Source: Flavobacterium sp. (GTDB lineage: Bacteria > Bacteroidota > Bacteroidia > Flavobacteriales > Flavobacteriaceae). Taken from it: a stretch of 64,000 nt of DNA. The notes beneath the pieces were generated by a model, which worked only from the letters and a program-made list of their open reading frames with translations, was not told the origin of the DNA and searched no databases. Shown here one piece after another: positions 1-6,624 of the stretch; the first letter of the stretch is position 1; every line of letters starts with the position of its first letter. Made by a program: the position numbers and the translations under genes. The stretch spans positions 1 through 64,000 of the forward strand of contig JADKHM010000007.1 in assembly GCA_016721735.1 (NCBI GenBank), read 5' to 3'.

Positions 1-122
1 AATGCGATGGGGTTTGGTTTGTGCTCGCGAAGGATTTAGTAGCAAGAATAGTAAGTTGAATAGGAGTGAAGCTTAAAATATATATTGCCACGAATGCACG
101 ATTCGTTCAGATTGTAAAAATG

Positions 123-183
123 TTATTTGACCGCTAATTCGCTGATTTTATATACTTTAATTAGCGAATTAGCGGTCAAATAA
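123..183. repeat. Long perfect inverted repeat (REP-like palindrome)
   Basis: Arms of 21 nt at 123-143 and 163-183 are perfect reverse complements. Weaker pairing (one G-T, then three A-T pairs) can extend the stem inward, leaving a loop near 148-158. The arm contains CCGCTAATTCGC. It lies downstream of the broken minus-strand HTH gene ending at 236, so it could terminate that transcript, but no strong T tract follows. A REP-like intergenic palindrome is the alternative. The pairing is seen directly; the role is inferred. Confidence 0.75.
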
Positions 184-235
184 TTATCACTTTGGATGTT
201 GTTTGGTGGTCATAAGGCGGAACCGTATTTTATGC

Positions 236-749
236 TCACCGTAGGTTTGCCATTTTCGAATCTAGTAATTCTTTGGCTAGCACTAAAGTGTCCAGTTGCT
301 GTTGCAGTGCACTCAGCGCAACCGAAAATTCCGTTTCCCGTTTCGATGCCGCTTTGGCGACAATGACTTGATGCAACTGTGGACTTGCGTTCTTGTAGGA
401 AGTATGTGCACTCAAAAATTCGCTGAGGTGCGACAATCGGGCATGAGCTTCTTGCTTTTTGGTGATCGCTGCGATTTTGCGTGAGAGGAGTAACTGTTGG
501 TATTCGTTTTCGCGCAACTGGCGTTCGAGTTGATCGTAGGTTAATTTTTGTGATGCTTTCGTGCCTTTTTGAGGCATCGAACGATTTCATGTGAGTTAGC
601 ATTTCGCCAAGTAGTTGTTTGGCGTGGAGCGGGAGGTCGCGTTGACCAGATTCGAACATCGACCACTGGCTGCGATTGACACCCAGTAGCATCGCCACTT
701 CTTGTTGTGAAAGACCGAGTAGGGCGGAGATGGTAGTTTCTTTTTTCAT
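236..749 (-). pseudogene. Frameshifted helix-turn-helix (XRE-like) regulator
   Basis: Translation from the ATG at 749 gives an N-terminal helix-turn-helix: LGLSQQEVAMLLGVNRSQWS followed by MFESGQRDLP, typical of Cro/XRE DNA-binding domains. After about 60 residues (SFDASK) the frame becomes low-quality sequence. A second frame continues with ASQKLTYDQLERQLRENEYQ and a helical, glutamine-rich C-terminal half that ends at 236. Removing one base from the T5 run at 566-570 (A5 on the coding strand) joins them into one protein of about 170 residues. So this is one gene with a +1 indel: a real pseudogene, a phase variant or a sequencing error. The upstream region carries TTTTGTGTCAAA-type repeats that could be its own operator. 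Confidence 0.7.
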
Positions 750-828
750 GATCCAAGGTGTTTTGTGTCAAAATTTTTGAGGCAAATATTTTGCCACAGT
801 TGTTGTGTCAATTTTTTTGAAGTGAAAA

Positions 829-965
829 TTTTGACACAAAAGTCCATGACACTATAAAAATAAAAGATTAGTAGTCGGACGTGGGTTGGGTTAGCGAAAT
901 TTTGGTATTTTTGGGGAGGACTGCTATAACGAACCAATTTTTTTGAATCCATTGGAAAGGTAGCA
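829..965. repeat. Intergenic repeat, copy 1 (partner at 1961-2105)
   Basis: Starts with TTTTGACACAAAA then GTCCATGACACTA. It continues through AAAGATTAGTAG, GGACGTGGGTTGGGTTAG, a TTTTGGTATTTTTG stretch, GGACTG and TAACGAAC. The same order of blocks recurs at 1961-2105 with scattered substitutions. Upstream, TTGTGTCAA at 812-820 is an inverted copy of the TTGACACAA at 831-839. Short minus-strand reading frames through both copies share a VMDFCVKI peptide, but they look like by-products of the repeat rather than genes. Confidence 0.7.
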
Positions 966-1015
966 GATGGATTTATAGACTTTACGGAAAGTTTGCAGTA
1001 ATACTAAAAAAAAGT

Positions 1016-1798
1016 ATGTCAATGACAGCATATGTGATTATTTGTTTGGCTGCACTTTTAGGTTCTGGACTGACTTTGTTCTCGGGTTTTGGCCTTGGCA
1101 CAATTCTAGTTCCTGTATTTGCGCTGTTTTTTCCCATCGAAATTGCAATAATGCTGACTGCAATTGTTCATTTCTTAAATAATATTTTCAAATTAATCCT
1201 GTTAGGTAAGAATGCCGACAAAAAAGTTGTTATCAAATTTGGAATTCCATCAATCATAGCTGCCTTTATTGGAGCTTACCTTTTGACGTATGTTACCACA
1301 CTTGAGCCTTTATTTAGTTATACGCTTTATGATAAGGCTTTTTATGTTGTTCCAGTAAAGCTAACGATTGCTTTCTTACTTTTTATTTTCGCACTTTTTG
1401 ACATTATTCCAAAGCTAGCCAAACTGCAATTTGACACAAAGTACCTTTCTCTTGGTGGTTTTTTAAGTGGTTTTTTCGGTGGACTTTCTGGAAATCAGGG
1501 AGCACTTCGAACAGCGTTCTTAATTCGAGCTAATATGACAAAAGAAACGTTTATTGCGACTGGAATTGTAATTGCCTGCTTAGTTGATATTTCAAGACTA
1601 ACCATATATTTTGAACAAATCATTCGCTTCGATGACCAATTAAATTATTCCCTCATAATATTCGCCACAGGTTCCGCTTTTTTGGGAGCCTATTTTGGCA
1701 ACAAACTTTTGAAAAAAGTAACTATAAAAACAATCCAATATGTTGTGGCTACCATGCTAATGCTATTTTCAGTGCTGTTAGGATTTGGAATAATATAA
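1016..1798 (+). CDS. TauE/SafE (TSUP) family membrane permease
   Basis: A 260-residue, strongly hydrophobic protein with about eight predicted membrane segments. It shows the TSUP signature: an N-terminal GLGTILVPVFALFFPIEIAI helix, and a central GGFLSGFFGGLSGNQGALR loop-helix that is the hallmark second half-repeat. The family (PF01925) exports or imports sulfite, sulfoacetate or other organosulfonate anions across the inner membrane; the substrate here cannot be told. The ATG at 1016 is used; a second Met two codons later is equally possible. It stands alone between long spacers carrying cassette-like motifs, with no sulfur-metabolism gene beside it. Family assignment is strong, function general. 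Confidence 0.88.
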   Translation: MSMTAYVIICLAALLGSGLTLFSGFGLGTILVPVFALFFPIEIAIMLTAIVHFLNNIFKLILLGKNADKKVVIKFGIPSIIAAFIGAYLLTYVTTLEPLFSYTLYDKAFYVVPVKLTIAFLLFIFALFDIIPKLAKLQFDTKYLSLGGFLSGFFGGLSGNQGALRTAFLIRANMTKETFIATGIVIACLVDISRLTIYFEQIIRFDDQLNYSLIIFATGSAFLGAYFGNKLLKKVTIKTIQYVVATMLMLFSVLLGFGII

Positions 1799-2195
1799 TG
1801 GATAGAAGTTACTACTAATACTACTAGCACTTGCTAAACTCATCGCTAATTTTCGGTAAATTGTTCATTTCTTTTTTCACAATCCCGTCTCATTTTGTGT
1901 CAAATTTTTTGAACTGAAAATTTTGACACAAAACCTGTGTCCATTTTAAAATTTGGGGGATTTTGACACAAAAGTCCATGACACTAAAAAAGGAAAAGAT
2001 TAGTAGCAGGACGTTGGTCGGGTTAGAGAATTTTGTTATTTTTGAGGAAGACTGATGTAACGAACAGATATTTTGTAGCAGTTGAAAGGGATTGGAATGG
2101 TATATCAAACCTATCGGAACGTTAGTGGCAAGAATTCAAGAAAGCTGTAAATTCAATAAGCTGATGAAACAAATGATAATTTTAAAATTAATATT
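1799..2195. other. 397-nt intergenic spacer with shared repeats and cassette-like end
   Basis: It holds no convincing gene. In order: a CACTTGCTAAA...TTTTCGGTAAATTGTTC block (core 1850-1866, identical over 17 nt to 3246-3262); a 12-bp inverted repeat, TTTTGTGTCAAA at 1893-1904 and TTTGACACAAAA at 1922-1933; then copy 2 of the 829-965 repeat at 1961-2105. It ends in the boundary motif GAACGTTAGTGGCAAGAAT at 2117-2135, about 60 nt before the next start codon. This resembles a recombination-site spacer rather than a simple promoter region. That reading is inferred. Confidence 0.55.
1961..2105. repeat. Intergenic repeat, copy 2 (partner at 829-965)
   Basis: Begins with the same TTTTGACACAAAA and GTCCATGACACTA as copy 1, followed by AAAAGATTAGTAGC, GGACGTTGGTCGGGTTAG, TTATTTTTGAGG, GACTG and TAACGAAC. 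Most blocks match copy 1, with point differences and small indels. Both copies sit upstream of a plus-strand gene in the same orientation, as expected for a repeated module travelling with, or flanking, each gene. Confidence 0.7.
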
Positions 2196-3344
2196 ATGCT
2201 TAAAAAATCTTTCCTTTTCATTACTACTTTCCTTGTAGGGTTATCAGTCTCAATTGGATATAGTGGTCAAGATGTATTTAAAGGGTCAACATCTATTACA
2301 TCATTTTTAGATTGGTTCAATATTACAGAACATTACGTCCACCTAAAAGGGATTATTATTTTAGACCTGATTCCGGCGGTTTTTCTCATCGTTCAAATAT
2401 TTTTATTTTTTCAAGATAAACAGAAATTAAAAGCATTGTTTGCTGTTTTATCATTGTTGGCAAATTGCATTGGGGTATTTATTGTATTACAATATGCTTA
2501 CCCGATTGCCTCCCAAATGAACAATTGGACACCCAATAATTTACCTTCCAATTGGATAAGCCTAAAAGATGATTGGATAAAATATATCGGTTTTTATGGT
2601 TTATCGGGTATGTTAGGATTGGTTTTTTTTCTGTTAACCTACTATTTACCTGCAAAAAAGAATATCAGTGTAAAACCGCTACACCCAATTCTTAATGTGT
2701 TAAAAAATGCAATGCTTTTTATGCTAACCTTGCCCTCATTAATGAGTGCATCTGGTGTTTCCGATTTTATTTTTTTTCCCATTGGTTACAAAATTTCAGG
2801 AACAACATTTATTGAAATGCACCGCCCAATAGATTTAATAATGAGAAATATAGGACCGATAATTTTTACTATTATGCTTTCGTTATACGGCTTACTTGCC
2901 ATTCTTTTTTTTATTGAAAAGAGCAAAACAAAAGGCTTTCTTATTTTAGCGGCAATCCTGCTCCTTTTAGGCAATACTTATGTTGCATTACAAGGCAACA
3001 GACCCTTAAACGATCTATTTCTAACATGGACGCCTACAACCATACCAACCAACTGGTCGAGTCTAAGAGATGAATGGTTTAGATATCATTTATATAGAAA
3101 TATTCTTAACACTTTGCAGCTATATTGTATTCTTCTTATCTATTTTGTGCCAATAAATAAGAGTGAAACTCAAAAACATAACTTTGACAAAAGAGGGTTG
3201 AAGACGTTTTGCTGCCACGAACACTTGCCAAAACTGAAGGCTCGTTTTTCGGTAAATTGTTCGCTCCTTTTTCATAACTTCGCTCCATTAGTTATGAATA
3301 AAAGATTAGCATACGCCAGCATGAGCGCTAGAATCGACCGTTAG
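2196..3344 (+). CDS. Tandem DUF1772-like integral membrane protein
   Basis: About eight membrane helices arranged as two homologous halves. Each half ends with a matching motif: NNWTPNNLPSNWISLKDDW near residue 110 and WTPTTIPTNWSSLRDEWFRY near 275-295. The helix after each is alike, typical of DUF1772/anthrone-oxygenase-like proteins, which normally have a single unit of about 150 residues. So this looks like an internal duplication or fusion. The last 50 or so residues (from about NKSETQKHN) are polar, cysteine-rich and unlike the family; they are read from the repeat-bearing spacer, so the ancestral stop was probably near 3165. Function is unknown. Confidence 0.72.
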   Translation: MLKKSFLFITTFLVGLSVSIGYSGQDVFKGSTSITSFLDWFNITEHYVHLKGIIILDLIPAVFLIVQIFLFFQDKQKLKALFAVLSLLANCIGVFIVLQYAYPIASQMNNWTPNNLPSNWISLKDDWIKYIGFYGLSGMLGLVFFLLTYYLPAKKNISVKPLHPILNVLKNAMLFMLTLPSLMSASGVSDFIFFPIGYKISGTTFIEMHRPIDLIMRNIGPIIFTIMLSLYGLLAILFFIEKSKTKGFLILAAILLLLGNTYVALQGNRPLNDLFLTWTPTTIPTNWSSLRDEWFRYHLYRNILNTLQLYCILLIYFVPINKSETQKHNFDKRGLKTFCCHEHLPKLKARFSVNCSLLFHNFAPLVMNKRLAYASMSARIDR

Positions 3345-3364
3345 TCACAATAATAAACCGCATC
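3170..3364. other. Cassette-like spacer between DUF1772-like and serine hydrolase genes
   Basis: Contains CACTTGCCAAAACTG from 3232, then TTTTCGGTAAATTGTTC at 3246-3262, identical over 17 nt to 1850-1866. An ATAACTTCGCTCCATTAGTTAT hairpin-like stretch follows, then the boundary motif CGACCGTTAGTCACAATAAT at 3335-3354 just before the next ATG. The first part is currently read as the C-terminal tail of the upstream gene. Its likeness to other spacers here suggests a shared, possibly recombinogenic unit. Confidence 0.5.
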
Positions 3365-4555
3365 ATGTCATTTAAGAACTATTATTTTACCCTCTTTTCA
3401 ATATTTTATGTTTTTTCTGTCAGTCTTGGGCAAAATATTGTTCGGCTTGACAAGTCAGAAATTACATCGGTTAACTTAGATCAGAAAATTGATGCGTTGA
3501 TGAAAATTGCCAATGTGCAAGGATTGGCGGTGACCGTTTTCAATAATAACAAACCAGTCTACAAAAAGTCTTTTGGTTATAAAAACCTACTTACCAAAGA
3601 ATTGATTAATAATAACACCAACTTTTATGGTGCTTCATTAAGCAAGTCAGTCTTTGCTGTTTTGGTCATGCAATTGGTTGAAAAAGGTATTCTTGATTTA
3701 GATAAGCCTTTGCAAGACTATTTGCCGCAGCCCATTTATGACTACAAACCAACCAAAAAATGGCACGATAACTATCAAGATTTAAAGGAGGATGCAAGCT
3801 ATAGCAAAATAACAGCAAGGATGTGCTTAGATCATACTTCTGGCTTTCCAAATTGGCGCTGGGACGAACCAGATCAAAAATTAAGGGTTAAGACAACGCC
3901 AGGTTCTCGCTATAGTTATTCTGGAGAAGGTCTGGTTTATTTGCAAGTGGTATTGGAACATCTATTGCATAAACCATTAGAACAATTGATGCAAGAAAAT
4001 ATTTTTAGACCTTTAAAAATGAATAGTTCTTCGTACACATGGCAACCCGAATTTGAAAAAGATTATTGCTTTGGACATAATGCCACTGGAGAACCATATG
4101 AAAAAGATAAAGATAACGACGCAAGAGCTGCAAGCACTTTAGAAACGACTTTGAGCGATTATACTCTTTTTACTGAAGCAGTGCTACAAAGTAGTTTATT
4201 GAAAAAATCTACAACCAAAACAATGTTTACCCAACAAATTAAAATCAAATCAGTAGCCCAATTTGGACCATTACGATTGAAAGATTCAAATGCAAATGAC
4301 GCGATTGATTTGGGTTATGGACTTGGGTGGGTATTACTTCAATCTCCCTATGGCACTGGTGCCTTCAAAGAAGGTCACGGCGACGGTTTTCAACATTATT
4401 CCATTATTTTTCCGCAGACAGGAATAGGAATTATAATTATGAGTAATAGTGATAATGCGGAAAGTATTTTTAAAGAATTATTAGAAACAGCTATTGGCGA
4501 TATTTATACACCTTGGAAATGGGAAAATTATATTCCTTACAATGCAAGAGAATAA
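3365..4555 (+). CDS. Serine hydrolase, beta-lactamase/penicillin-binding-like (PF00144)
   Basis: A 396-residue protein with an N-terminal signal peptide (cleavage near LGQ, residue 23). The class C beta-lactamase-like fold shows its three motifs: SxxK as S91-L-S-K94 in GASLSKSVF, a Tyr motif as YSYSGEG near 180, and the KTG-equivalent HxG as GHGDG near 340. Family members are DD-peptidases, esterases or beta-lactam hydrolases in the periplasm or anchored to membranes. The sequence alone does not separate these. The gene stands alone, preceded by the 3335-3354 boundary motif, with a 258-nt spacer after it. The active-site triad is complete, so it is probably functional. Confidence 0.88.
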   Translation: MSFKNYYFTLFSIFYVFSVSLGQNIVRLDKSEITSVNLDQKIDALMKIANVQGLAVTVFNNNKPVYKKSFGYKNLLTKELINNNTNFYGASLSKSVFAVLVMQLVEKGILDLDKPLQDYLPQPIYDYKPTKKWHDNYQDLKEDASYSKITARMCLDHTSGFPNWRWDEPDQKLRVKTTPGSRYSYSGEGLVYLQVVLEHLLHKPLEQLMQENIFRPLKMNSSSYTWQPEFEKDYCFGHNATGEPYEKDKDNDARAASTLETTLSDYTLFTEAVLQSSLLKKSTTKTMFTQQIKIKSVAQFGPLRLKDSNANDAIDLGYGLGWVLLQSPYGTGAFKEGHGDGFQHYSIIFPQTGIGIIIMSNSDNAESIFKELLETAIGDIYTPWKWENYIPYNARE

Positions 4556-4813
4556 ACATCTTCTGCGAATACCAGTCAAAAAGAAATCACCAGAATAAAA
4601 TTGAAGTAAGCTGAAAATCCAAGAAAGCGTAAACAAACAAGAAAGTGCGGTGTCAGCACAAAAATCACTGACGACAATACAATGAAAACAAAAATACAGT
4701 TTATTTTTCTTTTTTCTAACTTCGTTTCCTCCTAAAATAGAAACCATGGTGCTTTAGTCGATACCATGCTTGGAAGCGAAACGTTGGCAGCAAACATTAC
4801 AAATGTTTTCCAT
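4556..4813. other. Cassette-like spacer ending in an AACGTTGGC boundary motif
   Basis: No gene is seen. An AACTTCG block near 4720 resembles the AACTTCG block of the preceding spacer. The boundary motif GCGAAACGTTGGCAGCAAAC lies at 4776-4795, followed within 20 nt by the start of the SRPBCC gene. With 984-1004, 2117-2135 and 3335-3354 it forms a set of four related boundaries, all upstream of start codons. Confidence 0.5.
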
Positions 4814-5254
4814 ATGAATTCACAATCTAATCTTGAAATTTTCAGTGCCAGAATTATAAACGCCCCAGTAGAGCGAGTTTACAACGCCTTTGCTGATCCT
4901 TCTCGTTTAAAAAATTGGTGGGGACCGCATGGTTTTACCAACACCATTCATGAATTTGATTTACAACCTGGTGGAAAATGGATTTTGACCATGCATGGAC
5001 CTGAAAAAGGCAACTACGAGAATTCTTCTGTTTTTAGTATAGTGAAGCCTAATGAGTTTATAAGTTGGAAAAGGATTTCGCAACCATTATTTGATATGGA
5101 AATTGCATTTGAAAAAATTGCTGATTCGAAAACTCAAATTTCATTTCGAATGATATTCGAAACTGTTGAAGAATGCAACAAAATGCGACCTTTTGTTGAA
5201 CCCAAAAATGAAGAGAATTTTGATCGACTTGAAAAAGAAATTTTAAATACCTAA
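4814..5254 (+). CDS. SRPBCC (START/AHSA1-like) domain protein
   Basis: The 146-residue protein begins with the family's typical strand, FSARIINAPVERVYNAFADP, then RLKNWWGPHGFTN, FDLQPGGKW and a C-terminal amphipathic helix (FDRLEKEIL). This is an AHSA1/Bet v1-like helix-grip fold that usually binds small hydrophobic ligands. I chose the ATG at 4814 over the in-frame ATG at 4766 because the extra 16 residues are encoded by the spacer boundary motif and lie outside the domain. It is cytoplasmic, with no partner gene nearby. It is the last single-gene unit before the LRR array. Confidence 0.87.
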   Translation: MNSQSNLEIFSARIINAPVERVYNAFADPSRLKNWWGPHGFTNTIHEFDLQPGGKWILTMHGPEKGNYENSSVFSIVKPNEFISWKRISQPLFDMEIAFEKIADSKTQISFRMIFETVEECNKMRPFVEPKNEENFDRLEKEILNT

Positions 5255-5318
5255 TTTATAATACCAGCAATCAATAGCTCTATTCCCGATAGCACGGATT
5301 TCAAATCCAAAGATTTAT

Positions 5319-6614
5319 TTACAATTTCACAAACTTCTTAGTCGTTTTTCCTGCATTAGCATTAATTTCCATAAAATACGTTCCAGGTCTTAGGGAAGAA
5401 ACATCTATCGGCAATGAAGAACTTAAGTCATACGCTTCAAGTGTTTTGACCAATTGCCCCAATGTAGTGTAAATGGAAATGGATTGGATATTTACTTCAG
5501 AAGCAGTAGTGATGTTAATCGTATTTTTTGCTGGAATCGGATATAAAGAAACGGTGTTTTTTAAATCAAAATCACTGGTGCCATTGGCATTAATTTCTAA
5601 GGGAATATCGCAATTGGGGCCTCCGAAAACTTGTACATTTCCATTAGCGTTATAATTGGTCCATACCAATAAATTTTGTTCTCCGTCGTCCATACATAGG
5701 CTGGTCAGATTGGGCAGGTTTTCCAGATGAAAGGGAAAATCAAGCATGTCTGGGTCGTACATTGGCAAACGATTATTTCGGACATTAATAGAGGTCAAAT
5801 TCGGGTTATCTGAACAATCCAGATGATACGAGAGACCAGTTTGACTGCAATCGATTTCTGATAGCAAAGTTGCATCTAATTGAAGTGAAGTAAGGACACT
5901 TAAGCCGTTCAAATCAATTGAAGTAATCAAAGTATTACTGCAGTTCAGATATTCAATATTTGGAAATAATTGTGGATTAATCGTTGTTATTGGATTGCCA
6001 CCACATCGCAATGTTCGCAGTGCTGGTTTATCTCCCAGAATTAGTGTTGTAATTTGGTTTTGGTCACATTGAAAATTTGTTAACCCTTGCGCATCTGAGA
6101 CATTCAATGTCGTTAGGGCATTGATAACGCAATTAAATGAAAGTAGACTTGTGAGTCCCGAGAGATCAATATTCGTTAAGGAATTGAAATTGCAGTTCAA
6201 GATTTCCAAGTTTGTTAAGCCCGCAACATTCAGAAAATGCACATGACTTTTATCGCAGTTAACGTCTATTAATGCGCTTAACATGCTCACATCAAGGGAA
6301 GAGAAATTGTTACCGCCACAATTTAGCTTGGACAAATTACTAAATGCTTCGATGCCTTCCATCGAAAAGATATCACCAACAGCATTAAATTGGTTGGTCG
6401 AAACATCCAGTTCCAATACATTTTGCGCTTCACTCACTTGAATTTCACCATCATTGTTGGTGTCGACATCCGTCAACCAAGCTGGACTTGTTAGTTGCGC
6501 ACAATTGGTACTTATTAATCGGCTTTTAAAATTCGCATCCGGAATGTTCACAATCTGCCCAAAAGACCATGCGGAAAGACAGATGAATAACAAAGAGAAG
6601 TACTTTTTCTTCAT
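5319..6614 (-). CDS. Secreted leucine-rich-repeat protein, T9SS type A (LRR paralog 5)
   Basis: A 431-residue protein. The signal peptide (1-20, ending SFGQ) is followed by the shared IVNIPDANFKSRL motif and a perfect EF-hand-type loop, D51-TNNDGEIQVS-E62. About ten irregular LRR units follow, of the flavobacterial LxxLxCxxNxLTxLDLS type, at about 65-330. A T9SS type A sorting domain ends the protein (YPIPAKNTINIT to TTKKFVKL, about 355-431). It is predicted to be exported and attached to or released from the cell surface, where LRR proteins usually bind partners. It is the last gene of a five-paralog operon, starting 10 nt after the previous gene's stop. Its C-terminal domain is more divergent than those of its neighbours. 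Confidence 0.88.
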   Translation of the reverse strand: MKKKYFSLLFICLSAWSFGQIVNIPDANFKSRLISTNCAQLTSPAWLTDVDTNNDGEIQVSEAQNVLELDVSTNQFNAVGDIFSMEGIEAFSNLSKLNCGGNNFSSLDVSMLSALIDVNCDKSHVHFLNVAGLTNLEILNCNFNSLTNIDLSGLTSLLSFNCVINALTTLNVSDAQGLTNFQCDQNQITTLILGDKPALRTLRCGGNPITTINPQLFPNIEYLNCSNTLITSIDLNGLSVLTSLQLDATLLSEIDCSQTGLSYHLDCSDNPNLTSINVRNNRLPMYDPDMLDFPFHLENLPNLTSLCMDDGEQNLLVWTNYNANGNVQVFGGPNCDIPLEINANGTSDFDLKNTVSLYPIPAKNTINITTASEVNIQSISIYTTLGQLVKTLEAYDLSSSLPIDVSSLRPGTYFMEINANAGKTTKKFVKL

Positions 6615-6624
6615 GATCTTGTGT

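Noticed and set aside
746..952. 68-residue minus-strand reading frame (VMDFCVKI) with a partner at 1890-2108
   Set aside because: The shared peptide is a by-product of the duplicated intergenic module; no start context, no domain, and the two frames differ where the DNA repeat is degenerate.
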